Assembly (NCBI GenBank): GCA_030272585.1 | Contig: BSYQ01000002.1 | Span: 4,898,001-4,962,000, forward strand | Origin: Bryopsis sp. KO-2023 | Taxonomy: Eukaryota; Chlorophyta; Ulvophyceae; Bryopsidales; Bryopsidaceae | Length of the DNA stretch: 64,000 nucleotides | Reading direction: 5' to 3' | In this document: one piece after another, positions 46,023-57,353 of the stretch | Layout of the letters: each line of letters opens with the position of its first letter | Numbering within the stretch: position 1 is the first letter of the stretch | Made by a program: the position numbers and the translations under genes | Notes under the pieces: model-generated | Databases searched by the model: none | What the model saw: only the letters and a program-made list of their open reading frames with translations | Told to the model about the DNA's origin: nothing

Positions 46023-49000
46023 GGGAATGTGTTTTTCAATGATATCAAAAATGAAGCTCCTGAGCTCCACTTATTGAAATAGGTAGAGGATTTAAGTTCA
46101 ATGAGGGAGCCTGCGGCTAAGGTGTTTTAGGCGACACAACGACGGTTGGGTGGGACGTCTTTCAACAATGAAAAACTCGCCTCACATTCATTGTGCTTGC
46201 GCTTCACCTTCCTCGAGACATAACAGAGATCGAAAGAGAGACGTGCATATCGATACAAGGTTGAGTTTCCGAATTGGCATGAAAGACACCTAAGATATCC
46301 GATCGACAAATTGTTTTAGCTTCTTTATGTTCTTAACGCCTAAGCATAGGACTACTACTAGTAGCCTTTTACACAATTCCCGTTGCGAGAATCCCATACA
46401 AGTTTGAACTATATACCTACTTAATCTATGCTTAAAAAGAATGCGAGGATCCAAGAGGTTACCTAGGAAGAATAGTTCATCCAAGGCATACATGATTGCT
46501 CGTATCATCTACTGTAGCTGCTATGACCATCGCATTGTAACAGTAGCTAGGATATCGATTCTTTTAATATTTTTGACGAAGATGCACCAAATCATACTCA
46601 AGAGGATCATAACCCAATCCAAAAAAGCATGCACTAACAACACACAAGCCTAAGCCAACACCACCGTTCTTTTCCGCCTGAAAAGGCTACAAGCTATTTC
46701 GTTTTCGTTCGATAGACGTTTTCATCACGTTTGCTTGTCAAAGAGTCGTAGAATGTAGAACCGAGTAAGTTTACTAGAGTAACGACTATTGGAACCGACC
46801 AAGGATAGGTCTCGAAACTAGCACATAAAGATGTGTGCGAAAGGATGGTTAGAGAATAGATACAATTCTTGTTGGACCTCCTCTTTTTATTTTAATGAGT
46901 TCCGATAAAGAATACTCACCCGCCTAGATAACGATTGGTTCATTCGCAACGACAATTATGCCTCTCAGCTGCGGATACACAACAATATTCTGTACAAACC
47001 CTAAAAAGCCATTAGCGGAGATCGATTGTTTGCTCGGGATGTCGACCCATCCACTCTTGCTTCAGCAATCGTGATAAGGAGGTAGCAGCCTAGATGTGGA
47101 CTGCGCTATTCGAGGGCTACCACTCAAGGGGCACAAGGAAACCGGCCTTGATCAATTCTTCATGGAGATGATCCAAGTTGGACATAAAATTTGAGAAAAA
47201 CGGAAGATGCATTGAGATTTTTCCGCATACGGGCATGTTCATGTGGCGACCTAGAGTTGTGGACGAGTTTTTCTATGGTGATTTTATTTGCCTTCTTTAA
47301 GTTTTGTGTTTGGTTTATACAAGACGTGCATGCGGTTATAACATCCTTGTTTTAACGAGGCTTAGGAATAGAAGATCGACTGTTGCATAAACAGGAATTA
47401 TGAAGATTACTAGCAAAGGGCTTGCCCCAAGATATTTTAGAGTAATGCAATATTTTAAGGTTGAAATGCTCTACTTGTTATTGATTAATTGTCGAAGACT
47501 TGTGATGAAATGTACGATAGGAGAATAATCTTCATGCTACATCGAGAACTCGATCTTTGGGATTCTATTCCACTCCAAGAATGTCATTGGCGTTGAACTC
47601 AATTCCAACAGAGCTACAAAGGACCAGGATTGATGCTCATCAAAATGATGTCAAGGTCTCTTTTGGATAAACTGCATGAGGCCGTAGTTCTAATATTTTG
47701 GATTAAGAACGAGTCTACTTGAAATCCTCATGCACGTGAATGTATGCACCAAAAGGAAAAGGTGTGAAATTAAGAGAAGAAAAGAGCTCACTTTGAGGAT
47801 CTATAGACTTAGCAATAGTGCAAGTGCATGCCAAGGCCTCCATGCCAAAAAGAGTATATCCCTTAGTAGCGAGACTAATAATCGTGCATTAAAAACTACA
47901 TGCGGAGAATGATCTACGTGTGGTCTTGATTCACAAACCACCCCCGCCAAAACCCCATCCGACCAAAATCGATTTCAATTGCAATTCCCTTGCGAAATGC
48001 TTAACATTTCTGGTGAGCGGAACCGTTCAAAAGATCGGTGCATGTGGTGTTAAATTTACCCCCAAGACTCAACTTCCATTGCTTCTTAGCATTTGTTGGT
48101 ACAAGTGCTCGTGTGAGAAATTCATCGTCACTAAAATAATCACAAACACCGTACATATTGAAAGATAGCACTTATTATTGCACAACCAACTGAGATATCG
48201 AATGCTACGACCCTAGTTTTAACTCTTCCGAGAGCTTAGGGATCGTTTCATATTCTAATTCGTTGGCTTTTGCAATAATCACCACTTCTTTTATTGTATT
48301 TGTGTTGGTAGTAGGCTCTTACGATGATCTTATTGTAATTAATTAACTAGATGAATAATTCAAATTATTTTTGCCCAATTGACAAGATAAGCTCCACAAT
48401 TAGTAACTTACACCTCAGCTCAAAGTAAGAAAAACTCGACGGAAAACCAGATAGATGTTTTCTAATGTGCATGTAGGGAATTACATATATATAATCATCA
48501 TATACTAGTAAAAATTGTTGCGTTGTGGTTTCACATTTGTCGAGCAACATCATCAAGGTTGATTCTGTTGATTTTGCACTTTCCTTTAGTGGGAAGCCCC
48601 AATGGTGTAATAAAAATGGCTAAGGAGAGATGACTCAAGAGACTAAATACTTCAAGCCACACAATACTTTAAAAGATACAACAAGAGAAACAAATAATTT
48701 TAGCGAAAAAATACTTTGAAAGATGCAGTTAGTGAACCGCATGCAAAAAGCTATAGTAATTTAATAGGGCAATTCTTACTTACGTGTTACGGCTTTTTTT
48801 TGAGGAGAGAGACTCGCTACTATTACTATTACTCGCTCTTGTCGACTTCACGTTCGATTCCATAAAAAGAAAGTTCCCTAGTAGGACCATACAGACCGGG
48901 AGTGCTCGTAATTCATTTATTGGTACTCTCAACCAGGCTCAGTAACAACGCAAAAAGTTAGAAGAGGCAAAAAGGGCACAGCTGATAAAAGACCATCCAC

Positions 49001-49090
49001 TTCGATAATCTTCTAACAATGATATCTCTTTAAACATGTATCGACCACCTTGGACAATGCTCCAACTAGACGATATGAAATACAATTCTA
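46023..49090. other. Gene-poor relic region
   Basis: No confident gene. A peptide VQVHAKASMPKRVYPLVARL encoded near 47,819-47,878 faintly resembles the post-palm helix of DIRS/Ngaro-like RTs (H-A-x4-P-x-R), too short to call. Other ORFs are under 83 codons. Confidence 0.35.
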
Positions 49091-49099
49091 AAGGGCGTT

Positions 49100-49376
49100 A
49101 ATGTGACATGTCAGAGGACGTTGACGCTGCCTTTCGGGTGCACCCCACATTTTTGATATGTCGCTCAATGTTCTAAGCGAGTGGGGCAACCATCGTCGAA
49201 TCTTTTGCTTTTGGACTCTTCCAACCCCCTATTCTTACTAATATAGATGCTCAAACGTCATGGAAGCACACATTCTCATGGTCCGACACGCAACAGTTGC
49301 ATCGATATTCATGGGATCAACCACGGCCAGTCATCAAGGATTTTTCGAAGCGAAAGTCGACCTTCAAATATTGGTG
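49100..49376 (+). pseudogene. Reverse-transcriptase-like palm fragment (decayed)
   Basis: The plus frame reads MSEDVDAAFRVHPTF...SGATIVESFAFGLFQPPI...TQQLHRYSWDQPRPVI with one TAA inside and TAA at the end. DV-x-AFR...P followed about 25 residues later by FGL-x-PP resembles RT motif A (DxxxAFRxIPI) and motif B (PFGLxxAP) of DIRS or Ty3-like elements. No YxDD motif survives. Call depends on two short motifs in correct order and spacing. Confidence 0.4.
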
Positions 49377-49567
49377 TACTTAATCTTTGATAAAATATAA
49401 TATAATAATATATAATATAGATATTGCATTCGGCGTCGGAGAGTGTTTCAAGAAGGATTATAGTGTTGCGAGTGTTGTGAGGTGAAGAGGGTTAACCATG
49501 ACTAATAGTTTTTAGGGTCATGCATTTCACAAGATAAATCTTGAAGCGATGTGGCTACGTAAATCCC

Positions 49568-49693
49568 CGGGTAAAAGAGTGAGAAGAAAAGTGATACAAG
49601 CCTTTATCACTCTTTTACCCAATAATTATAAGGAAAGTAACACAAGTCCATAAAGAATTGTATTCCTTTTATTACTTGTATTACTTTCCTTAT
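49568..49693. repeat. Two adjacent hairpin-forming inverted repeats
   Basis: GGGTAAAAGAGTGA pairs with TCACTCTTTTACCC (49,568-49,620), and AAGGAAAGTAACACAAGT pairs with ACTTGTATTACTTTCCTT (49,631-49,693, imperfect). They lie exactly where relic-type sequence changes to homopolymer-rich sequence. They may be a small foldback element or the end of the relic block. Confidence 0.6.
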
Positions 49694-49699
49694 CACTAT

Positions 49700-51511
49700 T
49701 GGACCTCTTTTTTTCTTTTATCACCCTTTCTTTTTTTCCAGCGAAAGAAAACGAAAAAATAGAAACGAAATCTGGGGCAGTCTATGTTTTTTTTTCATTT
49801 TCTTGTTTATAGGAAATTCATATCATCAAAAAAATATATATGTATATTTTCTTTTTCTCTTTTTTTTTAATCCAGAGTTGGTTCTTTATTATATTTTTAC
49901 CTTGCTGATTTTTTTCCCTTTTTGGAGCAGGCTTGTTATGGAAAGCATCCTGAAAACCTCTGGAAATAAAAGGGTACAAAAAAAATATATCAAAGAAAGA
50001 GAAACTTTGCTGAAATATCTTATCAAATATAAGGAAAATTGCATTGCTTTTCAACGACCACATATTGTCTTGAAAAAAAAAAACATTGAAAAAAAGATTG
50101 AGCTTATCAGATTACCATAAACATTTAACGGCAGCGCATTTTTTTTCCCTTTATCCCGCTCCAGTGTTTTTTTTGTCCTGTCGAAAAGGAAAAAAAAAAG
50201 ACAGTCATGTAGTCAATGACAAAGAAATAAACAGTTATGAAATACATTCAAGGTTTATAAGAAGCCAGGTTCATTTAAATTGTGATACAAAATTGACTAG
50301 TCTGAAAAAAAACTATAATTTTGATTATGTTTTGAAAAGAGGGAAAAAAAGAAAGCCTTCCCTTGCAAAACCTTTGTATATTTTTCCTGAAAACCACGGT
50401 TTATTTTCCAGAAGTTGAAAAAAAAAAAACAGACTCAGCAAAAAATGCACTTAGAGAAAATCGAATAGAAGCCCAGCAAAGAAAAAATGGAAAAAGGAAA
50501 TTTGGCTTATGGATACATCAAGAAAAAAAAAGAAAAAAAAAACTGAACTGTGTGTGGGGGGGAACGCTCCCTGAATATTGAACAGGTTGGGGGAAAAAAG
50601 CACTGGAAAAAAAACAAAATAAACACCTGAAAATATCCTGGAGAAAAAAGAAAAGAAAACGACGCCTTTTTCACTTCTTTCTTCTTTGTTTTCTAAGGCG
50701 AGTCATTTTTTTTTTCTCCTTGTCGACCTGCGTAGAGAGAATATAAAAAAAGATTAAACAGGAGAAAAAGAACAGGAAAAATAAAACCAGAAAAAAACAG
50801 TCGATGCGGAACTGGATCAGCTCGACACAGAAAAAACCACGTAGCTTTCTTTTTCCTTTTCGAAATCTTTTTTTCGTTTCGACCCCCCGCCGGCAAACCC
50901 TGTTCGTTGTCGCTCCTTCATTCAGCGCTGCTTCTTTTTTCTGGACCGAAACGAAATCGCTTTTCCTGGCACCCACCTTTTAACAATCATCTTTTTCGTC
51001 GTCTTCCCTCCCCCGTCCCGCCCCTCCTGGCGAAAAAAAAAAGAAAGTCGTACAGCGGTGAAATAAAAACTCTCCTCTTGCCAGAAACCTCAAGCAAGAG
51101 AGAGGCAGGGGGGAGGGAGACAGTCGTACAGGTGCGCTCACGTAACGGAGCTATTTCAGGGTTTCGATTAAAACAAAAGGGTTTTGACACACCCTTCAAA
51201 AAATTGTTCGGGGCCCCACTCAGAACGAGTCATTCCCTTTAGATCGAATCCCTTTGAGACGTTTTCGAGCTGGACAGCTCTCGTTTCGTCGGCCAGTTCT
51301 CGCAGAACATTTTTCTCGATTTGGCAACAGCCCGAGTCCAAAAAACTGGCCGACGCCACCCTCCCTACTCTTCAAGCTTCCGTGAAGGGATATGGAAACG
51401 ATCACCCTCCGTAAGAAAATGCTCTACGAATCCTCACGGGTTCCACAAGGAGTGAGGGGATATGATGGGCGGGGACGGAGTGGAGCTGTCCACCCGCGCC
51501 GACGCCGCCTT

Positions 51512-51552
<41 letters not shown>

Positions 51553-52670
51553 TCCACCCAGAGTTCGTGGGCTGATCTTTTGGGAATGAGCAAGGCTGAT
51601 GATGGCTGGTGTAGCTCCAAGAGAGGACGACTTACAGGAAGTCGCCGCAAAAAGAGAGGGGTTTCTATGATGACAGCTACAGAAAATTTGATTTTTCAAG
51701 GGGAGAGGGAAAGGATTGCAAAGGGAGCTGTGACGTTGTGCAGTTCCAGTGTGTCGAATTGAGACAGCGTTCATATGCAATCTACCTTTGTTCTGTGAAG
51801 TTAGGCATGTCTGCTGAACCGTGGAGTTCAAAGTCGGATAGAGTCGACGGACTTGAGACGTTGAGCGAGGATCGTCAGCTCAAAAACCTTTTGACGCTTC
51901 TCAGCTGTTACATAGCTGTGGGTCGTACTATTGAGTATCGAGTGTGGTGGAACGCAATCTCTTCTACAACTGCAAAAAAACGCAGGTAAGAGATAACATC
52001 TTTTTCAGCCAGGTTTTCTTTTTTGTTCCTTTTTTCTCAAGCACGTGGTCGCCTTTTGTTGGTGCAGGCTTCGTGTTCGTTTTTTTGCTCCCGGATGAGC
52101 GTTTTTGGATATCGAACAGGGTCGACAAGGTAGTACAGCGCTGTGGGCTCTTAACGAAGGCAGTTGAAGCTTCTCCCCGTGTTGTTGATTTTATGCTAAA
52201 GGGTCTGGCCTGCCATCTGAGGTGTGTGTGGGCTGAATTCTTTCACCTCTTGACTGGATTTGGTTTCGGGGTTACTTTGTTATGGTTTGAATAGGTATTA
52301 AGTTTTCGATGTTTTCATATGGAAGCTCCACATTTTGGGAGCTCTTTTCGAAGCCTCCGAAAGTTGTGTTGATGAGAACCTTCTTGGGTTTTCCTTTGTA
52401 CACTGACCAAAAAAAAACTGGAAAAAATTAAAAATTGGATTCGATTGCTACTGAGCATAGTGTCTACTTTTTGGAGAGGATGGAATATGTAGCAGCCCCC
52501 CCCCCAAAAAAAAAAGTTGGAAAGTGCATTGGCACATTTCCTGCTATTTTGCAATCTACTTTTTTTTTTTTTTTTTTGGGGGGGGGGGTTGGTTTGAATG
52601 AGTCCAAACTCAGCGTGTTACCTCGTGTGATCTGTTCGATCTTCTACATGCTGTTATTTTCTTGATCCGC
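49700..52670. other. Homopolymer-rich stretch with no firm gene
   Basis: Many A and T runs. A (CGG)n trinucleotide tract is at 51,512-51,552. The ORF at 51,738-51,985 (LSEDRQLKNLLTLLSCYIAV) ends at a consensus donor CAG-GTAAGA, and an acceptor GTGCAG follows at about 52,068, so it may be an exon of an unrecognised gene; support is weak. A long T run plus G run lies at 52,560-52,589. Confidence 0.35.
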
Positions 52671-52677
52671 TGCTGCT

Positions 52678-52824
52678 GTTATCTGGTGGTCCTAAAAAGG
52701 GGGGTAGCGTGCGCCCATCAGGGATGTCAAAAAACGGGGATGGCGGAGCACCGCGGTCCGCCCTACTCCCAGGTGCGACATTTGCGAATAGCTGACTCAC
52801 TCGCGACCATTTTCATTGCGCGGA
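52678..52824. repeat. 147-bp duplicated outer end of the large inverted repeat
   Basis: 52,678-52,821 repeats the first 145 bases or so of the left arm that starts at 52,825 (both begin GTTATCTGGTGGTCC). The right arm has only one copy of this end. It looks like a nested or tandem terminal duplication. Confidence 0.85.
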
Positions 52825-53500
52825 GTTATCTGGTGGTCCTAAAAAGGGGGGTAGCGTGCGCCCATCAGGGATGTCAAAAAACGGGGATGGCGGAGCACCG
52901 CGGTCCGCCCTACTCCCAGGTGCGACATTTGCGAATAGCTGACTCACTCGCGACCATTTTCATTGCGCGACGCAATCTCCCCACAGCTTTCTTTGCTGAA
53001 ACGAACGCGGGCGAGACTGAGGCCAGGTGGACTCCGTTAGAAAGAGCGAACGACGGCGACGGCGACGACGACGACTGCGAGTGCTGAAAGAAGTGAGTGC
53101 CTGTTTGTATGTCGTTCGGAAACAGAAGTGGTCGAAGGGAGGTTCGACTCCCCCTCTGTTCCAGATTTCGTCCCTTGCTTTCCGTCTTTCCCTCTCGTTC
53201 GATCGCCTGCGTACGCATGAGACGTACGCGCGCGCGTGCGTCGTGGTTCGCCCGTCGCCGACATCGTCGTCGCTCGTCTTTTCTATCGGTGCGCACTGCC
53301 CACGCGCCATCAGCGGAGACCCTCACACTCCTCCCCACGACAGGCGACGAGTTCCGAAGCTCGCCAAGCTCGAAACTCCTCCTCGCCAACCTGCTTTTCT
53401 CCCTGTGACGACCGGACGACCGGGAGAAACCAACGCTGGCGGATTGGCAACTGTGGGGGAGCTTGGAGGTGGTGATATGAGGTAGGGCTGAGGGTTTGTT
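52825..53500. repeat. 676-bp inverted repeat arm, left
   Basis: Begins GTTATCTGGTGGTCC and ends AGGGTTTGTT. It is the reverse complement of 56,649-57,324: both arms are 676 bp and the six-frame translations I compared (159, 152, 116 codons) are identical, so there is little or no divergence. The inner part is GC-rich with CGACGG/CGTCGT repeats giving Arg-rich ORFs that are probably not coding. A tRNA T-arm-like hairpin with GGTTCGACTCC (53,141-53,151) lies inside. Confidence 0.88.
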
Positions 53501-54778
53501 AATTTTGTACCAAGTGTCTGTGGAGTGCCACTGGCAAATGTATCACACAGGCATTTATTTTAGGTTTCCTTTGTTTTTTTAATTTTGTCCTTTTTCTTAC
53601 ATTGGAGGGGTTTGTCAATTCACTACCTAAGGGAAACCGGACAAGAACCCTTACAAAATGGTGCACCTCTCCTCCAGGGGTCATGCAAATACAATTTGTT
53701 CTTTTTTTCAATCCAGATCTAACAAGGTCTGAAGGATGATAGGATAATCTGAATCGTTCCATTCAGTAGCATGGATCTTGAGCGAGATTTCCTACTGATG
53801 CTGACAAAAAAAGGTAGAGTCAAGAAAACTCCTTGCTCCACTTCCAAGGAAGAAATTGCTTGGGTTTGTTGGTATGCTTTTTTCAGGAAGGGGATGTTAT
53901 ATTCGGTGCAAAACATTGGTGTGAATTCATGAAAAGGGTTTTTTTTGAAGAGCTGCAGGCTCATATCATTAATGTGAGGAGTTGAGGGACGATCATTCTC
54001 GATGAGATCTAATTTGAAACAAACCCCTGGTCAGGGGTTTCGACATTTCAACCTGTTGCTGAATTTTTGGCATTGCTTTTGGCTGGTTGAAGTTGAAAAG
54101 AAGAAACCTTGCAGGTGATATCGTGTGTGTGTATCCAGGCAAAGAAGGGCGAGGTCCAGATCATGAACATTCTGCTACATGAATCTTTGCTTTATCAACG
54201 GATAGAACGAACGCACCAACCAGTGTGTTGTGGGTTGGGAATTTGATTATAATATTCAAATTCAAGTGTCTCAGGGAGGGTTAGGTGGTGTTCAGAATGG
54301 AAGGGATGGGCTGAACAGGAAGAACATGGACACAATTTGAGTTACAGGAAATTCAGTGCATGGATGGAGGGTTTTTTTCTGGAAATGTGCGTTTCGCCCG
54401 ACAAGGAGGGCTGTCTGGTTGAGAATCACTAGGTGGCGGTATTTTGTTTTTTTTTCCTTCGGTGTGTTGGTGCAGGAACTGTGCATTGGCTTGTGTTCTG
54501 GAACCCTATCAAGTCTTTGTCCCCCTTTTGTTGGAATGGGGCAGAGAATTACTGCTGAATTGTTGAGAGTTGAGTTCGATATCAGTTAGCAATCAGTTTG
54601 GCTGAATGATGGGCTAGGTCTTTCCCCTGTTTGGTCTCAATGCAACTAAATAAATCAGCACAAGTAAAAGAACACAGAGAAACCTCGTTCGTGATCCATG
54701 AAACATGAGAAAAAGAAAGAGAACAAGGGGAGAAACCCTAGAGACAATTGTCAAACCACAATAGGAGAAGGGGAATCA

Positions 54779-55463
54779 AACTCTTCTGTGCCCCACCCTC
54801 TCCGTGAGCTACTATCCCCACCGTGAAAAAACTCGACAATGAATAAAAAATCAACTGATTGTTAATGGAATTTTCCAGTACAATAGAACACATGTCACAT
54901 CATTCGAGAGACGTACAACGTTCACCCATCGAGCACTCGACTAAATTTGGAAGACTCGAAAGATATGTACCTAAATGATTTCGGATGGACATAAAAATTT
55001 GCATACATAAACTCTCACATTATTACATTATTCTCACAAAATTTCAGCTCCATCTGAAAACATCATCATAGTGAGGTGAGGTCCGTTGAACTTAGAAAAT
55101 TAAGTTTTCTTTTAAGCGAGTCTTTAGCTCTTTCGGTCCAAACAAACCTCACCTCACTGTGATGATGTTTTCAGATGGAGCTGAAATTTTGTGAGAATGA
55201 TTTAATGATGTGAGAGTTTATGTATGCAAATTTTTATGTCCATCCGAAATCATTTAGGTACATATCTTTCGAGTCTTCCAAATTTAGTCGAGTGCTCGAT
55301 GGGTGAACGTTGTACGTCTCTCGAATGATGTGACATGTGTTCTATTGTACTGGAAATTTCCATTAACAATCAGTTATTTTTTTATTCATTGTCGAGTTTC
55401 TTCAGGGTGGGGAATCCCCACTAGGGATGGTGGCTCATGGAGAGGGTGGGGAACAAAAGAGTT
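54779..55463. mobile_element. 685-bp foldback (long-TIR, MITE-like) element
   Basis: Nearly the whole element is an inverted repeat. Arms of roughly 300 bp (54,779-55,081 and 55,147-55,463) flank a spacer of about 65 bases. The ends are AACTCTTCTGTGCCCCACCC and its diverged complement GGGTGGGGAACAAAAGAGTT. Arms differ by a few substitutions and short indels (for example near 54,815 versus 55,425), so it is older than the outer 676-bp arms. No coding capacity, and no clear target-site duplication. Confidence 0.8.
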
Positions 55464-56147
55464 CAACCCAAAACGAAAATGACATTTCTGGACTCGTGAT
55501 GCAGTCCGACGAATGAGTGGTGCCTGATGGGAGAAATATGGGAATGAACAGCATCAATATATCAAGACTCTTGAACACACCAATTTGAGTTTTTACACAC
55601 AGTCCACCAGTCTATGTTTCCTGACTTTACAACACCGTCGATGATGAAGCCCCATGTCTTTCAGAAATGGAATCACTCAGCCCAGGACAAAGCAGTGAAA
55701 ATTTTCCAACTATTTCTTTTCCCCAAAACTCTGTGCACTCGATCATTCCTGAATTTCATCCCCTTGGACCTGAATCGTCAAGTTTCAAGGCTGAACCAGA
55801 AAATTTCTGAGAAACTCCCAAGACCAATGAGCCTGTTTCAAATACATCAATTCACGCTGGCAACCCAGGCATAGATTGGTACACTATTGATGGACATCCT
55901 TGTCACCATGCCATTCAGTGAAACAACGATCCGCTCTGATTTCTTGGACACCGTCCCACCAGCTGCATAGTAAACTTGCTCAGGGTCCATGCTGCATGGA
56001 ACGATTCTAGGTATCCTTCAGACCGGGGTAAAAACAAAACAAAAAAGCATGTAGGGAAAAAAACAGGGACATGGTGTATGCGGAATCAAAGCAGCAATCG
56101 AGGTACTCAGCAAACAAATCACTTATTTTCAAAAAAATAGCACTCAC

Positions 56148-56261
56148 CCCACATTGGGTCAATGTGTATCCGTTTGTTCTGGAATTTTTCAAAAGAAGTT
56201 CAGTGAAAGACATATGGTTTCCGACAGCAGCGGCAGCCCGATGTAATGCCGCTAATCCATC
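56148..56261 (-). CDS. Ankyrin-repeat exon (partial gene)
   Basis: A 114-nt, 38-codon exon in phase 0 on both sides. It is preceded on minus by a T-rich acceptor ending TTTTCAAG and followed by a consensus donor GTGAGT. Its translation begins DGLAALHRAA, then VGNHMSFTELLLKN, the ankyrin pattern DG-T-ALH-AA...G...-ELLLKNGA. Ankyrin repeats mediate protein binding. Flanking exons are not identified; minus-strand sequence at 55,890-56,000 (MDPEQVYYAAGGTVSKKSER) may be another. The exon lies between the arms of the large inverted repeat, so it is either a host gene invaded by the repeats or captured host sequence. Confidence 0.5.
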
Positions 56262-56648
56262 CTTGAAAACAAAAAGGCACTCCCCTCGACAAACAAAGAG
56301 ATGAAATCATCTAACTGCTGCGTTGCTGTGAATGTCTTCTCCCATCTCTTCTTTCCCATAGCCTGCACACAACAAATTCACAGTTCTTTTCTGTCTTCCC
56401 CGATACTCAAATATATCTAATGTTGGCCTCCCCCAACACCCCTTCAAAAAATATGAAGAAACTATTGAAAAAAAAGGAATAAATATATGTTCCAATAAGA
56501 AAAATTCCTCTCAAGCAATTTCGGCATCAGAGCTTTGGCAGGTTCACTCTTGAGACACTGGTTGCTCAATCATTTGCATCTATTCCTGATTCATTTTGTT
56601 GAGGCCCGTAATGTATTCATCAGAAGAAGAGAGACTTCTTAAAAAATA

Positions 56649-57324
56649 AACAAACCCTCAGCCCTACCTCATATCACCACCTCCAAGCTCCCCCACAGTT
56701 GCCAATCCGCCAGCGTTGGTTTCTCCCGGTCGTCCGGTCGTCACAGGGAGAAAAGCAGGTTGGCGAGGAGGAGTTTCGAGCTTGGCGAGCTTCGGAACTC
56801 GTCGCCTGTCGTGGGGAGGAGTGTGAGGGTCTCCGCTGATGGCGCGTGGGCAGTGCGCACCGATAGAAAAGACGAGCGACGACGATGTCGGCGACGGGCG
56901 AACCACGACGCACGCGCGCGCGTACGTCTCATGCGTACGCAGGCGATCGAACGAGAGGGAAAGACGGAAAGCAAGGGACGAAATCTGGAACAGAGGGGGA
57001 GTCGAACCTCCCTTCGACCACTTCTGTTTCCGAACGACATACAAACAGGCACTCACTTCTTTCAGCACTCGCAGTCGTCGTCGTCGCCGTCGCCGTCGTT
57101 CGCTCTTTCTAACGGAGTCCACCTGGCCTCAGTCTCGCCCGCGTTCGTTTCAGCAAAGAAAGCTGTGGGGAGATTGCGTCGCGCAATGAAAATGGTCGCG
57201 AGTGAGTCAGCTATTCGCAAATGTCGCACCTGGGAGTAGGGCGGACCGCGGTGCTCCGCCATCCCCGTTTTTTGACATCCCTGATGGGCGCACGCTACCC
57301 CCCTTTTTAGGACCACCAGATAAC
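56649..57324. repeat. 676-bp inverted repeat arm, right
   Basis: Reverse complement of 52,825-53,500 with equal length. Its outer end CCACCAGATAAC stops 29 bases before the stop codon (minus strand) of the Cys-rich gene at 57,354, so it sits in that gene's 3' untranslated region or beyond. It contains the mirrored GGTTCGACTCC motif at 56,998-57,008. Confidence 0.88.
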
Positions 57325-57353
57325 AGGTAGGTTGTGAACTTCTTAAAATTATT

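Larger units (their letters stand above)
52825..57324. mobile_element. 4.5-kb element or segment bounded by 676-bp near-perfect inverted repeats
   Basis: The outer ends are GTTATCTGGTGGTCC and its complement at 57,324. The 3.1-kb interior carries a nested 685-bp foldback element and a minus-strand ankyrin-repeat exon but no transposase. I find no convincing target-site duplication (left flank CGCTGCTGCT or GCGCGGA; right flank AGGTAGGTTG). It could be a long-TIR DNA transposon that captured host sequence, two copies of a 676-bp element in opposite orientation, or a segmental inverted duplication. The arms look very young or are homogenised by gene conversion. Confidence 0.6.

Noticed and set aside
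47810..47880. Possible DIRS/Ngaro-type RT thumb helix
   Set aside because: Only a 20-residue resemblance, and it lies upstream of, not downstream of, the palm-like fragment at 49.1 kb, so they cannot be one copy.
51402..51831. Poly-Pro, poly-Ala and poly-Arg ORFs over the (CGG)n tract
   Set aside because: Products of a trinucleotide repeat open in several frames. No flanking domain or splice support.
53037..53485. Arg-rich overlapping ORFs of 75-159 codons on both strands, mirrored at 56,664-57,239
   Set aside because: They arise from CGACGG/CGTCGT repeats in the inverted arms, occur in several frames at once and have no motif. Identity between arms reflects the repeat, not protein constraint.
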